From an uncultured Lachnospiraceae bacterium (GTDB taxonomy: Bacteria > Bacillota > Clostridia > Lachnospirales > Lachnospiraceae): a stretch of DNA of 53,880 nucleotides. This document shows positions 7,300-15,353 of this stretch, piece by piece. Below the pieces are notes generated by a model. The model worked only from the letters and a program-made list of their open reading frames with translations. It was not told where the DNA came from and did not search any database. Made by a program: the position numbers and the translations under genes. The stretch spans positions 1-53,880 of the forward strand of contig CAMVPR010000017.1 in NCBI GenBank assembly GCA_947169385.1, in the 5' to 3' direction. How positions within the stretch are numbered: the stretch's first letter is position 1; each line of letters starts with the position of its first letter.

Positions 7300-10158
7300 A
7301 TGAAAGAAAATGAAGTGATTAACGAAGAGCCTAAGAAGAGTTTTGGTCAGGCTATGGTCGGCCTTCCTAAGGCAGCATGGACCGCCGAGACGAAGCTTAA
7401 GGGCATTAACCTTGAAACTCTCATGCGTATGTTTTACAATTCGGATGCATCGGGAGAAGAGCTTACCTCAAAACTCGAAGGGTTTAAGTATGCTAAGCGT
7501 CTTAAGGATTTGACTAACATTGCTTTTGCGGGGATTAAAGGTGACTGGAATGACGTTATGATTGATGCCGAAAGCGCAGAGGAGCTATGGGCTAAGAAGT
7601 ACGCTCATGTGACGGACAAGGACCAGAAGGAGCTTATGTATCAGCTTGAGTTGCTTAACCAGATTTTTAACGGAACTTCAGAGATTGATGTCGAGGGCAA
7701 TTTGGTTGTTTCTCAGGGCTCAAGACAAGAACTCAGAAGCGAAATCATGAACGAGTATAACGCTAACAAGCCTGCAAGCAAGGTTGATGACGAGCCGGAG
7801 CCTTCATTTGAAGAGGATGAGCCTGAGGCAAATGCTGACGAGCCGGAAGCAATCAAAGATTCTCTTGATGCTGACGCCTTTAAAGCATTTTCTGAAAATG
7901 CATACGACAGAGTGATTAAGTCAAACGGTGCGATAGGTATCGCGATGGAGCCGGTTGCCATGGTCGGTGCTATGCTTAACGGTAAGAATTCAAGCGCGGA
8001 GATTATCGAGTCTTACAAGAATTTTAGACATAAGAAGAGTCTTGATAATGCAATTGATAACTTTATGAAGGAGATTGATAATCCTGAGCGTGCTGCACTT
8101 CTTAAAGAGCAGGGTATCGACATCGCCTCGACGATTAGAGTTGAGGGGCAGACTCTTGCTGAGCGTTACGGCGAGAAGTACAAAGATGTCGAAGATCTTG
8201 AACTCAAAGAGCGACTCTGCAAGATGGAGCTCATGAACGAGATCGGCAATGCATTTATGATGGGAAAGAAGGGCCATATGCCGGTGATTACCGCAGATAC
8301 TTTTGTGATGGAGAACGGTAATTTTGTCAAGGCTGAGCCAATGTCTGTGACTGTTGAAAAGCCTAAGAGACAGGTTGTTGTTGAGAATGTCGAGCCTGAA
8401 AAGCACGAACTCACTCCTGAGGAACTTAAGGCCGAAGTCATGGCTAAGACCGAGAGTTTGTTATACAAGCCGAAAGCACCGCTAAGAGGTGATGTCGTTC
8501 TCTCTGACAGTCTGCAGTCTAAGTGGTCTGCGTTAAAGCAGATTCACAGCATTCATAATGAACTTAAGAATGCTGCCGAGAGGCTTGACGCCGTGGAGAA
8601 AGGCAGTAAGGATACAGCACTTTATGAGGAAATGAGAAATGCTTTAGAGGACTGTGTAAAGTACTCTGATATTGAGAATTTGGAAGCTAGCATTGTCAAA
8701 TTCAATGATGCGATGGACAGATATGTAAAGGCTTCAGAGACTTATTATAAGGAGCGTAAGGGACTCATATTCGGACCTGCAACGGATGTCGGTAAGCTTC
8801 GCTTAAAGGAAGCCAAAGAGGCTATGGATAAGTATCCTGCACTTATGGATAGTCTTAAAGGGTCTGTAGGGTATATTGATGAGGACGGTATTGCAAGTCG
8901 TCCGTTGGTTGAGATTGCTCGAGATGCTATTAACGAGGCGAGAGAAGCCGGTAGCAACAAGTTTTCGCTTAGAGAGTTTGAGGGTAAGTTCGGACCTGAG
9001 TACATGGAGGATGCAGCCAAGAAGTATCTTAAGGACGCAGGTAAGGCTATCAATACTCAGTCGGTTGCTGATTTAGCGTTTGACGGAGGTTTTATTACAG
9101 TTGTAGAGAGTAATCCTGCCGGCTATATTAAGGATTATGAGCATTATCTTGCTGCATGTGAGTTTTTAACTGCTCATTACAAAGCGATTAACAATGACGA
9201 GACTTTGGATGAGAAGGCAAGAAGAGAGGCTGACAGCATGTCTCGGGGTGAGAAGTTCCATCAGAAAGCGCTGGCTCTGGCCGGTGATCCTCAGTTCATT
9301 GAGAACTATGAAAATAAAGGCAGTTCATTTGTTGAGGCGTGGGAGAATAAGATAAAAGCCGAGGCTTATCTGAATGTTAAGAACGGCGTGGCGCCTACAT
9401 TTGCCGAGGTAAAAGCACTTAGTGAGAACAAGATATTTAGGATGATAGCTGGCAAGAATCCTACTGAATTTGCGAACAAATGGGACGCTGATACTAAAAA
9501 GGCTAACGAGCTTAAGGAGAAGTATAAGCAGGAGCTTGAGAACCTGACATATGGACTTAAAGACTATGAGGGTAGCTTAGCTACTTACGTTAAGGATTAT
9601 TATGAACCTAACGAGGAGGAAGCGGCTGCCTATGAGGAAGCTATGGGGGGCGTGAAGGCTAGAAAAGAAGCCATAAAGGAAGAGAAGGAGAGAATCTTTG
9701 ACGCAAGACAGGAACTCGAGGATATGGAGGATTCTCCGGAAAAAGAAGAGAAGAAAGCTCAGATTGACAAGGATGCCGAGGCGCTTGATAAGACAGTTAA
9801 GGCTTATAAGCAAGATAAGGCAAATGTTATTACAGAGCATCTTCTTCCTGGATTCCTTACGAGAGTTGCGTTCCTTAAGGCTACGCAGGATCCTGTTGCA
9901 GGAGATGATATTTGCCGATTGATGGCGACATCTGCTAATCAGGAAGAGGCTGTTTGCGATTCTATATTAGATAATATCAAGAAGCCTGAAAATGCTAAAT
10001 TGTTAAAGGACAATAGTCTTAAAGAGGCTATTGAAAACGGAAGCATCGTTGAGAGATTGGTTCCTGGAGTTAAGAAGGAAACACAGGGTGCTAAACCTGA
10101 AGCAGCGAAGAATGTCCAGAGAAAAAAATCTGAGGTCGCACCTGGACTTGGAATTTAG
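7300..10158 (+). CDS. Large cytoplasmic protein of unknown function, paralogue of 27683-29494
   Basis: This 952-aa protein has no signal peptide or membrane segment. It is highly charged and mostly helical. An acidic stretch rich in DEPE repeats (about 160-185) splits an N-terminal region from a long helical C-terminal part. There is a coiled-coil-like KEEKERIFDARQELEDMED region near 795-815. A conserved block, YYKERKGLIFGPATDVGKLR (about 485-505), corresponds to YHKERNRMITGP in the 603-aa protein at 27683. A second match is DPQFIENYE...FVEAWENKIK against NPSFVREFK...LLSRWDNINK. The start is ATG 7300 with AAAGGGG 8 nt upstream, not the weaker ATG at 7282. I do not recognise the family. Monocistronic, followed by a palindrome cluster. 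Confidence 0.85.
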   Translation: MKENEVINEEPKKSFGQAMVGLPKAAWTAETKLKGINLETLMRMFYNSDASGEELTSKLEGFKYAKRLKDLTNIAFAGIKGDWNDVMIDAESAEELWAKKYAHVTDKDQKELMYQLELLNQIFNGTSEIDVEGNLVVSQGSRQELRSEIMNEYNANKPASKVDDEPEPSFEEDEPEANADEPEAIKDSLDADAFKAFSENAYDRVIKSNGAIGIAMEPVAMVGAMLNGKNSSAEIIESYKNFRHKKSLDNAIDNFMKEIDNPERAALLKEQGIDIASTIRVEGQTLAERYGEKYKDVEDLELKERLCKMELMNEIGNAFMMGKKGHMPVITADTFVMENGNFVKAEPMSVTVEKPKRQVVVENVEPEKHELTPEELKAEVMAKTESLLYKPKAPLRGDVVLSDSLQSKWSALKQIHSIHNELKNAAERLDAVEKGSKDTALYEEMRNALEDCVKYSDIENLEASIVKFNDAMDRYVKASETYYKERKGLIFGPATDVGKLRLKEAKEAMDKYPALMDSLKGSVGYIDEDGIASRPLVEIARDAINEAREAGSNKFSLREFEGKFGPEYMEDAAKKYLKDAGKAINTQSVADLAFDGGFITVVESNPAGYIKDYEHYLAACEFLTAHYKAINNDETLDEKARREADSMSRGEKFHQKALALAGDPQFIENYENKGSSFVEAWENKIKAEAYLNVKNGVAPTFAEVKALSENKIFRMIAGKNPTEFANKWDADTKKANELKEKYKQELENLTYGLKDYEGSLATYVKDYYEPNEEEAAAYEEAMGGVKARKEAIKEEKERIFDARQELEDMEDSPEKEEKKAQIDKDAEALDKTVKAYKQDKANVITEHLLPGFLTRVAFLKATQDPVAGDDICRLMATSANQEEAVCDSILDNIKKPENAKLLKDNSLKEAIENGSIVERLVPGVKKETQGAKPEAAKNVQRKKSEVAPGLGI

Positions 10159-10177
10159 AATTTTAGAGCGTTTTATT

Positions 10178-10272
10178 AGGGTCTGTCCCCCTGACCTGAC
10201 CAGGGGGACGGATCCTGTTTTTATAGGGGGACGGATCCTGTTTTTGATTGACCAGGGGGACGGATCCTGTTT
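10178..10272. repeat. REP-type palindrome cluster, four copies
   Basis: One copy in the GGTCTGTCCCCCTGACC orientation is followed by three direct copies of (CCA)GGGGGACGGATCCTGTTTTT. The T-runs after the last three would let them act as terminators for the large gene upstream. Confidence 0.88.
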
Positions 10273-10335
10273 TTTATTTTATTTATTTTTTATTTGTTAC
10301 ACTTTTGTTATATACCATGATTTATAATGTGACTC

Positions 10336-10463
10336 GTGTTAATCAAATGCTATACGCCGGATTGATTTATAGCCAGTGTTGCTAGATCAGGAGCGAAATT
10401 TTAAAAGTGATTAACACTCGGGAAAAGTATAATTTAAATATAATTTTATTAAGGAGAAAACAA
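10336..10463 (+). promoter_or_regulatory. Structured 5' leader of the secreted metallophosphoesterase gene
   Basis: TATAAT at 10323-10328 sits just upstream. The arm AACACT (10413-10418) can pair either with AGTGTT at 10375-10380, or as part of TGATTAACAC (10408-10417) with GTGTTAATCA at 10336-10345. A separate hairpin GCTATA/TATAGC lies between. Two mutually exclusive foldings fit a riboregulator, but no known class was recognised. Confidence 0.35.
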
Positions 10464-11927
10464 ATGAGTCTATTAACTACAAAAAAAAGATTTTTAAGCG
10501 TAGCGTTAACATTTGCATTGATGTTTGGATTAGTAGGGTATGTACCTGGAGGGGCATTAGATGTCAATGCTAAAAGCAAGTCAAAGTCGTCAAGTGACGC
10601 ATCAAGCGTTGCATCAGTTGACGCAAGTATAGTTCCTACCGATGCACCTTCGCTTTTTATGGCGAGCGACAAGCATACGGCAGATGACAAGCTTACAAGC
10701 ATTTTATCACAGGTTAGTGCGGATGCTTCAATCAAGGCAGTGTTGCTCAACGGAGATTTTGTCAATAACACAGACACCGATACACTTGCCAATATTACCA
10801 AAACAGTAAAGACAGGACTTAATAAGTCTTCTATAAATGTATTTTACACATATGCTTCTCACGATGAAAATGTCGGCGAGAACGCAGAGAACTTCTATTT
10901 TGAGGGACCGATTAATCTCGGAGCCTGCTACCTTTACGGAATTGATTTTGACGGAATGACAGTCAGCGCAGATGCTATCGAGGATGCAGCTAAGTTTACC
11001 AAATGGGTTGAGAGCCTTGACGATATGAAGCCAATCCTTGTTACCTGCCATGTTCCACTTCACGCAAGAAGAGGTGACAATTATGGTGCTATTTACTGGG
11101 CTGATGCTTTAAACAACGCATGTGCGAAGCATGACGTTATATATACATGGGGACATAATCATACAGGAGAGTCTGATCTCGATAAGGCAGTTTACTATGT
11201 TGAGCCGGGCGGAAGCTTAGTATTTGAGGATGGTACAGGATCTTCTTCAAGTTCAAGCTCAAGTAAGTCTAAGAAGAGCTCAAGTTCAGATGCAAGTGCA
11301 AATGCTAGCTCAAATGCTACCGTAGTCGGTGGTGCTGTTAAGAGTGGAAAGAGTAAGAGCAAGAGCTCAAGTTCAAGCTCATCATCTTCAGCAAGCGTTT
11401 CTGCAGACCCAACTCCAATCAATTTTACATATGTTAACACAGGATACATTAAGAGCGGTTACGGTTCAGTAGTAACATTTGCATCGGATAAGATTTATAT
11501 CAGAAGATATTCAACATCAGCACTTAGCGAGATAAATGTAATTGAGAAGAAGCATGTTGCATTGGGGGATGAGACGGCAAATGATATCTACACTTATACT
11601 TATAAGTACAATAACAAAGCAACGTTTAAGAAAGACGGTAAGATGACTTATTATGAGAAGAGTGGCAAGATTACAACTACTTATCTGAGAACTGTGCCAA
11701 AGATTAAGGGTGCGGCGCTTTCTTGCACAACATATAAGTACAATGGTAAAGCCAAGAAGCCGACAGTTACGGTTACTGGAAGTGACGGCAAGGTTATACC
11801 ATCGACATTTTACACTGTGACTTACGCTAAGGGTCGTAAGAAGGTCGGAACTTATAAGGTTACCGTTAAGATGAAGGGAATGTATTCAGGTAAGAAAGTC
11901 CTTAAGTTTAAGATAAAAAAGAAATAG
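10464..11927 (+). CDS. Secreted calcineurin-like metallophosphoesterase with Ser-rich linkers
   Basis: The 487-aa product has a signal peptide (about 1-33). A metallophosphoesterase-like domain (about 55-270) keeps DKH, NGDFVNN, SHDE, TCHVPLH and GHNHTG. The third motif is SHDE rather than the usual GNHDE. Ser/Lys/Ala-rich low-complexity linkers follow (about 275-345), then a C-terminal beta-rich domain ending YKVTVKMKGMYSGKKVLKFK, typical of exported clostridial proteins. The family hydrolyses phosphoesters with two metal ions; the substrate here is unknown. The start is ATG 10464 with AAGGAG 7 nt upstream. A strong terminator follows. Confidence 0.82.
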   Translation: MSLLTTKKRFLSVALTFALMFGLVGYVPGGALDVNAKSKSKSSSDASSVASVDASIVPTDAPSLFMASDKHTADDKLTSILSQVSADASIKAVLLNGDFVNNTDTDTLANITKTVKTGLNKSSINVFYTYASHDENVGENAENFYFEGPINLGACYLYGIDFDGMTVSADAIEDAAKFTKWVESLDDMKPILVTCHVPLHARRGDNYGAIYWADALNNACAKHDVIYTWGHNHTGESDLDKAVYYVEPGGSLVFEDGTGSSSSSSSSKSKKSSSSDASANASSNATVVGGAVKSGKSKSKSSSSSSSSSASVSADPTPINFTYVNTGYIKSGYGSVVTFASDKIYIRRYSTSALSEINVIEKKHVALGDETANDIYTYTYKYNNKATFKKDGKMTYYEKSGKITTTYLRTVPKIKGAALSCTTYKYNGKAKKPTVTVTGSDGKVIPSTFYTVTYAKGRKKVGTYKVTVKMKGMYSGKKVLKFKIKKK

Positions 11928-11940
11928 GTTGAACCAAAAC

Positions 11941-11987
11941 ACTAACGCTCTAGTGGGGACAGTCCTACTGGAGCGTTAGTTATTCTC
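11941..11987 (+). terminator. Strong intrinsic terminator
   Basis: Arms CTAACGCTCTAGT and ACTGGAGCGTTAG form a 13-bp stem with one wobble pair. The loop GGGGACAGTCCT resembles the core of the palindrome family. A T-rich tail TTATTCT follows. Confidence 0.8.
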
Positions 11988-12008
11988 CCTCATTACATTC
12001 GGGAGAAA

Positions 12009-12031
12009 GATTCTTCGCTGTGCTCAGAATG
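12009..12031. repeat. Second repeat family: AGATTCTTCGCT...CTCAGAATG
   Basis: GATTCTTCGCTGTGCTCAGA is a common dispersed bacterial repeat type. Related pieces are at 12355-12373 and 53009-53036, and in the terminator hairpins at 3098 and 4537. Confidence 0.6.
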
Positions 12032-12035
12032 CGGA

Positions 12036-12083
12036 AGACCAGGGGGACGGACCCTGTGGCTAAGGATCCGTCCCCTTGGTTCA
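12036..12083. repeat. Complete REP-type inverted pair (REPIN-like)
   Basis: GACCAGGGGGACGGACCC is followed by TGTGGCTAAGGATCC and the inverted copy GTCCCCTTGGTT. The two copies face each other across a short spacer, the arrangement mobilised by RAYT transposases. It abuts the stop codon of the GIY-YIG gene. Confidence 0.85.
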
Positions 12084-12338
12084 GTTAGCAGAATTACCTT
12101 TTATTAGTTCCTCTTTCTCAGCTCTTTTTAGTTGCTTATATTGGTATTCTCTTCTCATTGCTTCCTCTTTAGTTGGAAATGTCTCGTAATACACGAGTTT
12201 AACTGGAAGACGAGCTCTTGTGTATTTGCCACCCTTACCGCTGTTATGAGTCTTAACTCTCTTGTCTAAGTCGTTGGTCCAACCGGAGTAGTAGGTACCG
12301 TCAGCACATTCTAGAATATATGCAACATTTTCCTTCAT
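12081..12338 (-). CDS. GIY-YIG nuclease-fold protein (UPF0213/YhbQ type)
   Basis: The 85-aa single-domain protein has AYILECADGTYYSGWTNDL (GIY-YIG motif with Y6 and YSG), an Arg in DLDKRVKTHNSGKGGKYT, and the catalytic-type Glu in FPTKEEAMRREYQYKQL. The length is normal for the family. These small nuclease-like proteins are thought to act on DNA structures, but their role is poorly defined. The stop codon TGA is part of the junction with a palindrome element. SD GAGAGG is 5 nt before the ATG. Confidence 0.88.
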   Translation of the reverse strand: MKENVAYILECADGTYYSGWTNDLDKRVKTHNSGKGGKYTRARLPVKLVYYETFPTKEEAMRREYQYKQLKRAEKEELIKGNSAN

Positions 12339-12372
12339 AATATCCTCTCTTTTAAAGATTCTTCGCTACGCT

Positions 12373-12484
12373 GATCCACAGGTTCCGTCCCCATGGTTTG
12401 CCAGGGCCCGTCCCCCTGGTTTGCTCAATCCACAGGTTCCGTCCCCCTGGTTTGGCAATCCACAGGTTCCGTTCCCGTGGTTTG
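12373..12484. repeat. REP-type palindrome cluster, four copies in one orientation
   Basis: Four copies of (CCACA)GGTTCCGTCCCC(A/C)TGGTTTG lie in a row, with variants GGGCCCGTCCCC and GGTTCCGTTCCCGTGG. A second-family scar (GATTCTTCGCTACGCT) touches the first copy. Confidence 0.88.
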
Positions 12485-12485
12485 G

Positions 12486-12941
12486 TTATTCGATTTTGTC
12501 TAGGAGTGCCTGAATTCTCTCCTTGTTGTCAGGGAATTTGACATTTTTAAGCATTTGTTCAAGCTCCTGCTTCTCCTTATCGGCAAATGCAGCAGCCCCG
12601 TCAACACCTGCGGCGGCTCCCGCGCTATAGTCATTATATGCCTTCAAATGATCGTTAGCAGTAACAATCTCCCAATACTTGCCATAGTACTCATCTTCAG
12701 GATAATCATACAAATACATTAGATCTCTAAGAGAACCGTAAGAGCCTTCGTAGTAATACTCGTCGTAATAGGTTGTATCATCTGACAATTCATTGATCTT
12801 CTTAAGTACGCCACTTCTTTTGCTCATGTCAACAATTGCATAGAGGAGAATAAAAATAAGCACGCATAAGATAAATATTCTGAAAACGAACCATACTGGA
12901 TTCGGACTTTTATAGTTAATGGTAGTATTATTATTTTCCAT
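12486..12941 (-). CDS. Single-pass membrane protein, probably the second half of a split zinc-ribbon protein
   Basis: The 151-aa product has one membrane segment (about 17-40, VWFVFRIFILCVLIFILLYAI) and an outer region rich in Tyr, Asp and Ala, ending in a helical segment. AAGGAGG lies 10 nt before the ATG. The layout matches the membrane and outer part of its upstream neighbour at 13147-13902. It overlaps the end of the zinc-ribbon ORF by 118 nt in another frame, so it may be the C-terminal half of one ancestral protein, or a genuine separate gene. Function unknown. Confidence 0.65.
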   Translation of the reverse strand: MENNNTTINYKSPNPVWFVFRIFILCVLIFILLYAIVDMSKRSGVLKKINELSDDTTYYDEYYYEGSYGSLRDLMYLYDYPEDEYYGKYWEIVTANDHLKAYNDYSAGAAAGVDGAAAFADKEKQELEQMLKNVKFPDNKERIQALLDKIE

Positions 12942-13147
12942 ATGCCGCTATCCTCCTTGCTTTTAGCTTGTTTACTTGCGACATAAGGAACGTACCGCTG
13001 TTTAGCGGCCTTCATTTCTCGCTCGAGATTCTTTATGGTTTCTGTTCTTCTGACAAGCCAGAATTTGCCGACCAAATTCTCAGTTTCACAATACGGACAT
13101 CTAAGTTCAGCTGTACGATAATTAGCTCCGCAACTCTTACATCTCAT
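12824..13147 (-). CDS. Zinc-ribbon protein, out of frame with the membrane part downstream
   Basis: The first ~65 residues are a zinc ribbon (MRCKSCGANYRTAELRCPYC with two CxxC pairs) and a helix (NLEREMKAAKQRY). After about residue 70 the frame runs through the start of 12486-12941 and gives a hydrophobic tail of doubtful meaning. The ATG overlaps the TAA of the gene before it (TAATG), so translation is coupled. A one-base frameshift near 12935 would join the zinc ribbon to the membrane segment, as in the neighbouring protein. Confidence 0.6.
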   Translation of the reverse strand: MRCKSCGANYRTAELRCPYCETENLVGKFWLVRRTETIKNLEREMKAAKQRYVPYVASKQAKSKEDSGIWKIIILPLTIKVRIQYGSFSEYLSYACLFLFSSMQLLT

Positions 13148-13902
13148 TAATTGTTCCCCATCTTTCTTTCTACTAAAATATGTGCCAGTTCTGAATAATC
13201 GGTATTCTTGTCGACGTACACTTCCTTCGCGTTTGCCAACTCCTGATCGGTGATTCTCCACACATTTTTAAGCGTATCTTCCACCTCACCGGAGAGAGTA
13301 TCAACTGCTTCACCTTCTCCGTAATTAAAGCCTTCATCTCTGAATTTTTGCGCGTGTATTAGTGCCCAAATGCTTTCTCTTAAAGCGTCCTTTAGGTCGT
13401 TCTCGCGCTGCTCGTTGGTATAGCCTCTAGCTTCGGCTGCCATTTTAAGAGATTCTACAGCATAGTGACAATCTATATACACATCGGCCGTATTGGCGTA
13501 TTTGCCGAATGAACCGCCCCAACCGTTGCTGTCTAAGTATGTATCTGTAACCTTCTCGTAGTCGCCGGCCTGATAGTATTCTTCTAGTTTATCAACAAGG
13601 TTCTCTTTACTGGTGTACTTGGATTCCTGTATGAGTCTTCCGGTTCTGTTTAACATATAAACTGCGCCAAATAAGATAATAACCAGGACGATTATGACTA
13701 CAGTAAATACTTTGGTATTCTTTTTAACGAGTTTCTTAGGTAAACGTTTGACTTCTTCGTTGTGATCTTCAATTAAATCTTCGATTTTGTCCTCTTCAGC
13801 CTGCTTTGCTAGTTCCTCATTTTCAAATTGACAATATGGGCAAATGATAGCATTTGCCGGTATCAAAGCACCGCAATTCGGACAATTTATTTCTTCTTTC
13901 AT
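13147..13902 (-). CDS. Zinc-ribbon membrane protein
   Basis: The 251-aa product has an N-terminal zinc ribbon (INCPNCGALIPANAIICPYC, residues 4-23), a charged helix, one membrane segment (about 68-88, VFTVVIIVLVIILFGAVYML) and an outer helical region (about 95-250). The ribbon is predicted to be inside and the helical part outside. The family is common in Lachnospiraceae and has no assigned function. It is first in a translationally coupled set with the two ORFs at 12486-13147. Confidence 0.8.
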   Translation of the reverse strand: MKEEINCPNCGALIPANAIICPYCQFENEELAKQAEEDKIEDLIEDHNEEVKRLPKKLVKKNTKVFTVVIIVLVIILFGAVYMLNRTGRLIQESKYTSKENLVDKLEEYYQAGDYEKVTDTYLDSNGWGGSFGKYANTADVYIDCHYAVESLKMAAEARGYTNEQRENDLKDALRESIWALIHAQKFRDEGFNYGEGEAVDTLSGEVEDTLKNVWRITDQELANAKEVYVDKNTDYSELAHILVERKMGNN

Positions 13903-13983
13903 GATTACTCTCTCCTAATAATGTGTGTTCATAAGACCAATACTATTATGGACTACCTTCTTGTCTGCGTCAAGTTGCTTATT

Positions 13984-14072
13984 CAGGTTCCGTCCCCCTG
14001 GTTCCAATCTTAAACCAGCTATTCAGGTTCCGTCCCTCTGGCTTGGCTATTCAGGTTCCGTCCCTCTGGCTT
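13984..14072. repeat. REP-type palindrome cluster, three direct copies
   Basis: Three copies of TTCAGGTTCCGTCCC(C/T)CTGG, each starting ATTCAGG, are spaced 40 and 27 bases apart. Beyond this cluster the family is almost absent until 24671. Confidence 0.88.
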
Positions 14073-14130
14073 GTGAGGAGAGATATCTGTAGGTTTATCA
14101 AGGGAAAGTTTCAACTTTTTTAACAGTGTT

Positions 14131-14166
14131 AAAGCGTTATGGGCAGAATACCCGTGACGCTTTTTT
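14131..14166. terminator. Hairpin after the XRE-HD gene
   Basis: AAAGCGTTATGGG pairs with CCCGTGACGCTTT (13 bp, two wobble pairs). The T-run is on the plus strand, so on the minus strand this is a stable 3' hairpin without a clean U-tract. Confidence 0.5.
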
Positions 14167-14980
14167 ACATAAGTCTCTTATATATATCCAACATGCTTTC
14201 AATCTGATACTGTAAAAGCCATGCTGCGTCATTGTACTCAGGAGTAAGCTTTATTACCTTTAGCAGAGCAGGATAGTAAAGCTCGGTTTCTTTTATCATC
14301 CTTATAATACGTTGTCTGCTCAATCCCCATGACATAGTGGTAAGATTATTACATCTGTCAATACATTTTATCAATGATGCTTTAGGGCTTGCTGCAATTT
14401 TGGTATAATAGGACTGCATAATCTTATCGCGGTTTTTATCATTTGTTTTAATATGAGTGAGTATATCGACCAGTTTTTTGATATTATCATTTACCGGAAG
14501 TTCTTCTACGGTTTTGCCGCAATCCTCAACAACATCATGTAGCAGACATGCAGCTATTATTTCGTCGTCTTTTATGTTCATCGCCAATGCATGACATGCA
14601 AGGTTTAGTGGATGATATATGTATGGTATGTCTGATTTCTTGCGCGTCTGTCCCTTGTGGGCATCAACCGAATAATCAACTGCTTTTAAAGTGTTGGCAA
14701 GGTTATTGTGCTTGGCGGAGGTCTTGACATATGTCTTCATATGTTCCCAGTTATAAATCGTTTCTTTGGTCTTGAAACAGCTTAGTCTTTCTTCGACAAT
14801 AGAAGAAAGCGAAACATCGAACAGGTTGGCAAGGTCTATGGCTTTAACAAGCTCAGGCAGATATTCATCTCTCTCCCAGGCAGATACCGCCTGATTGCTG
14901 ACATCTAAAGCTTCTGCAACATTTTCTTGGGTAAGATGTCTCTCTGTTCTCAGCTTCTTAATGGTTTTTCCTATACTCAT
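14165..14980 (-). CDS. XRE-type HTH fused to a RelA/SpoT-like HD hydrolase domain
   Basis: The 271-aa product has an XRE helix-turn-helix at 5-60 (LTQENVAEALDVSNQAVSAWE) and an HD domain at about 95-225. The HD domain keeps the (p)ppGpp hydrolase signature: AHKGQTRKKSDIPYIYHP (H123), LLHDVVEDCG (H148, D149, E152, D153) and CIDRCNNL (D208). No RelA synthetase domain is present. This suggests an alarmone hydrolase of the small (MESH-like) type coupled to DNA binding, possibly an alarmone-sensing repressor or an antitoxin; both roles are inference. No toxin-like synthetase is adjacent. SD AAAGGAG precedes the ATG. Confidence 0.82.
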   Translation of the reverse strand: MSIGKTIKKLRTERHLTQENVAEALDVSNQAVSAWERDEYLPELVKAIDLANLFDVSLSSIVEERLSCFKTKETIYNWEHMKTYVKTSAKHNNLANTLKAVDYSVDAHKGQTRKKSDIPYIYHPLNLACHALAMNIKDDEIIAACLLHDVVEDCGKTVEELPVNDNIKKLVDILTHIKTNDKNRDKIMQSYYTKIAASPKASLIKCIDRCNNLTTMSWGLSRQRIIRMIKETELYYPALLKVIKLTPEYNDAAWLLQYQIESMLDIYKRLM

Positions 14981-15353
14981 ATGAAAGCTCCTTTCTTAAA
15001 ACCGCAATATCAGTATATAGCTATCTGAATGAATCAACAAGCTTTTTGTTACAGATAGATAATAAATGATTTTTAAGCTTAAAGTAAGCAAGTGGATGTT
15101 TAATGTGATTTGTCAGATTCAAGCTGAACTTTAATCGGAGTGATTATTTATATAAATGAAACAGGAATATTATGTCTATAACATGATAAGGTCCGGCTTA
15201 TCAGGAGTATTATTGCGCCTTTATCACTTAAAGTACAGCTTTAATTAATACCGTAACAATAAAGCCATGCTTGCTTATAATAATAAAGCATCCCTCCTAT
15301 AATAGTATGCGTCTTATAAACATCTTTTATGAATTAAACGAAAGGAGTATTTT
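14981..15353. other. Intergenic region between divergent genes
   Basis: AT-rich with no ORF of note. It holds a perfect 12-bp palindrome TTTAAGCTTAAA (15072-15083) and TATAAT-like boxes near 15298. No repeat of either family was seen. Confidence 0.5.

Noticed and set aside
12036-14072. Possible CRISPR array from regularly repeated CCGTCCCCCTGG units
   Set aside because: Spacing is irregular, units are palindromic and occur in both orientations across the window, and no cas genes are present.
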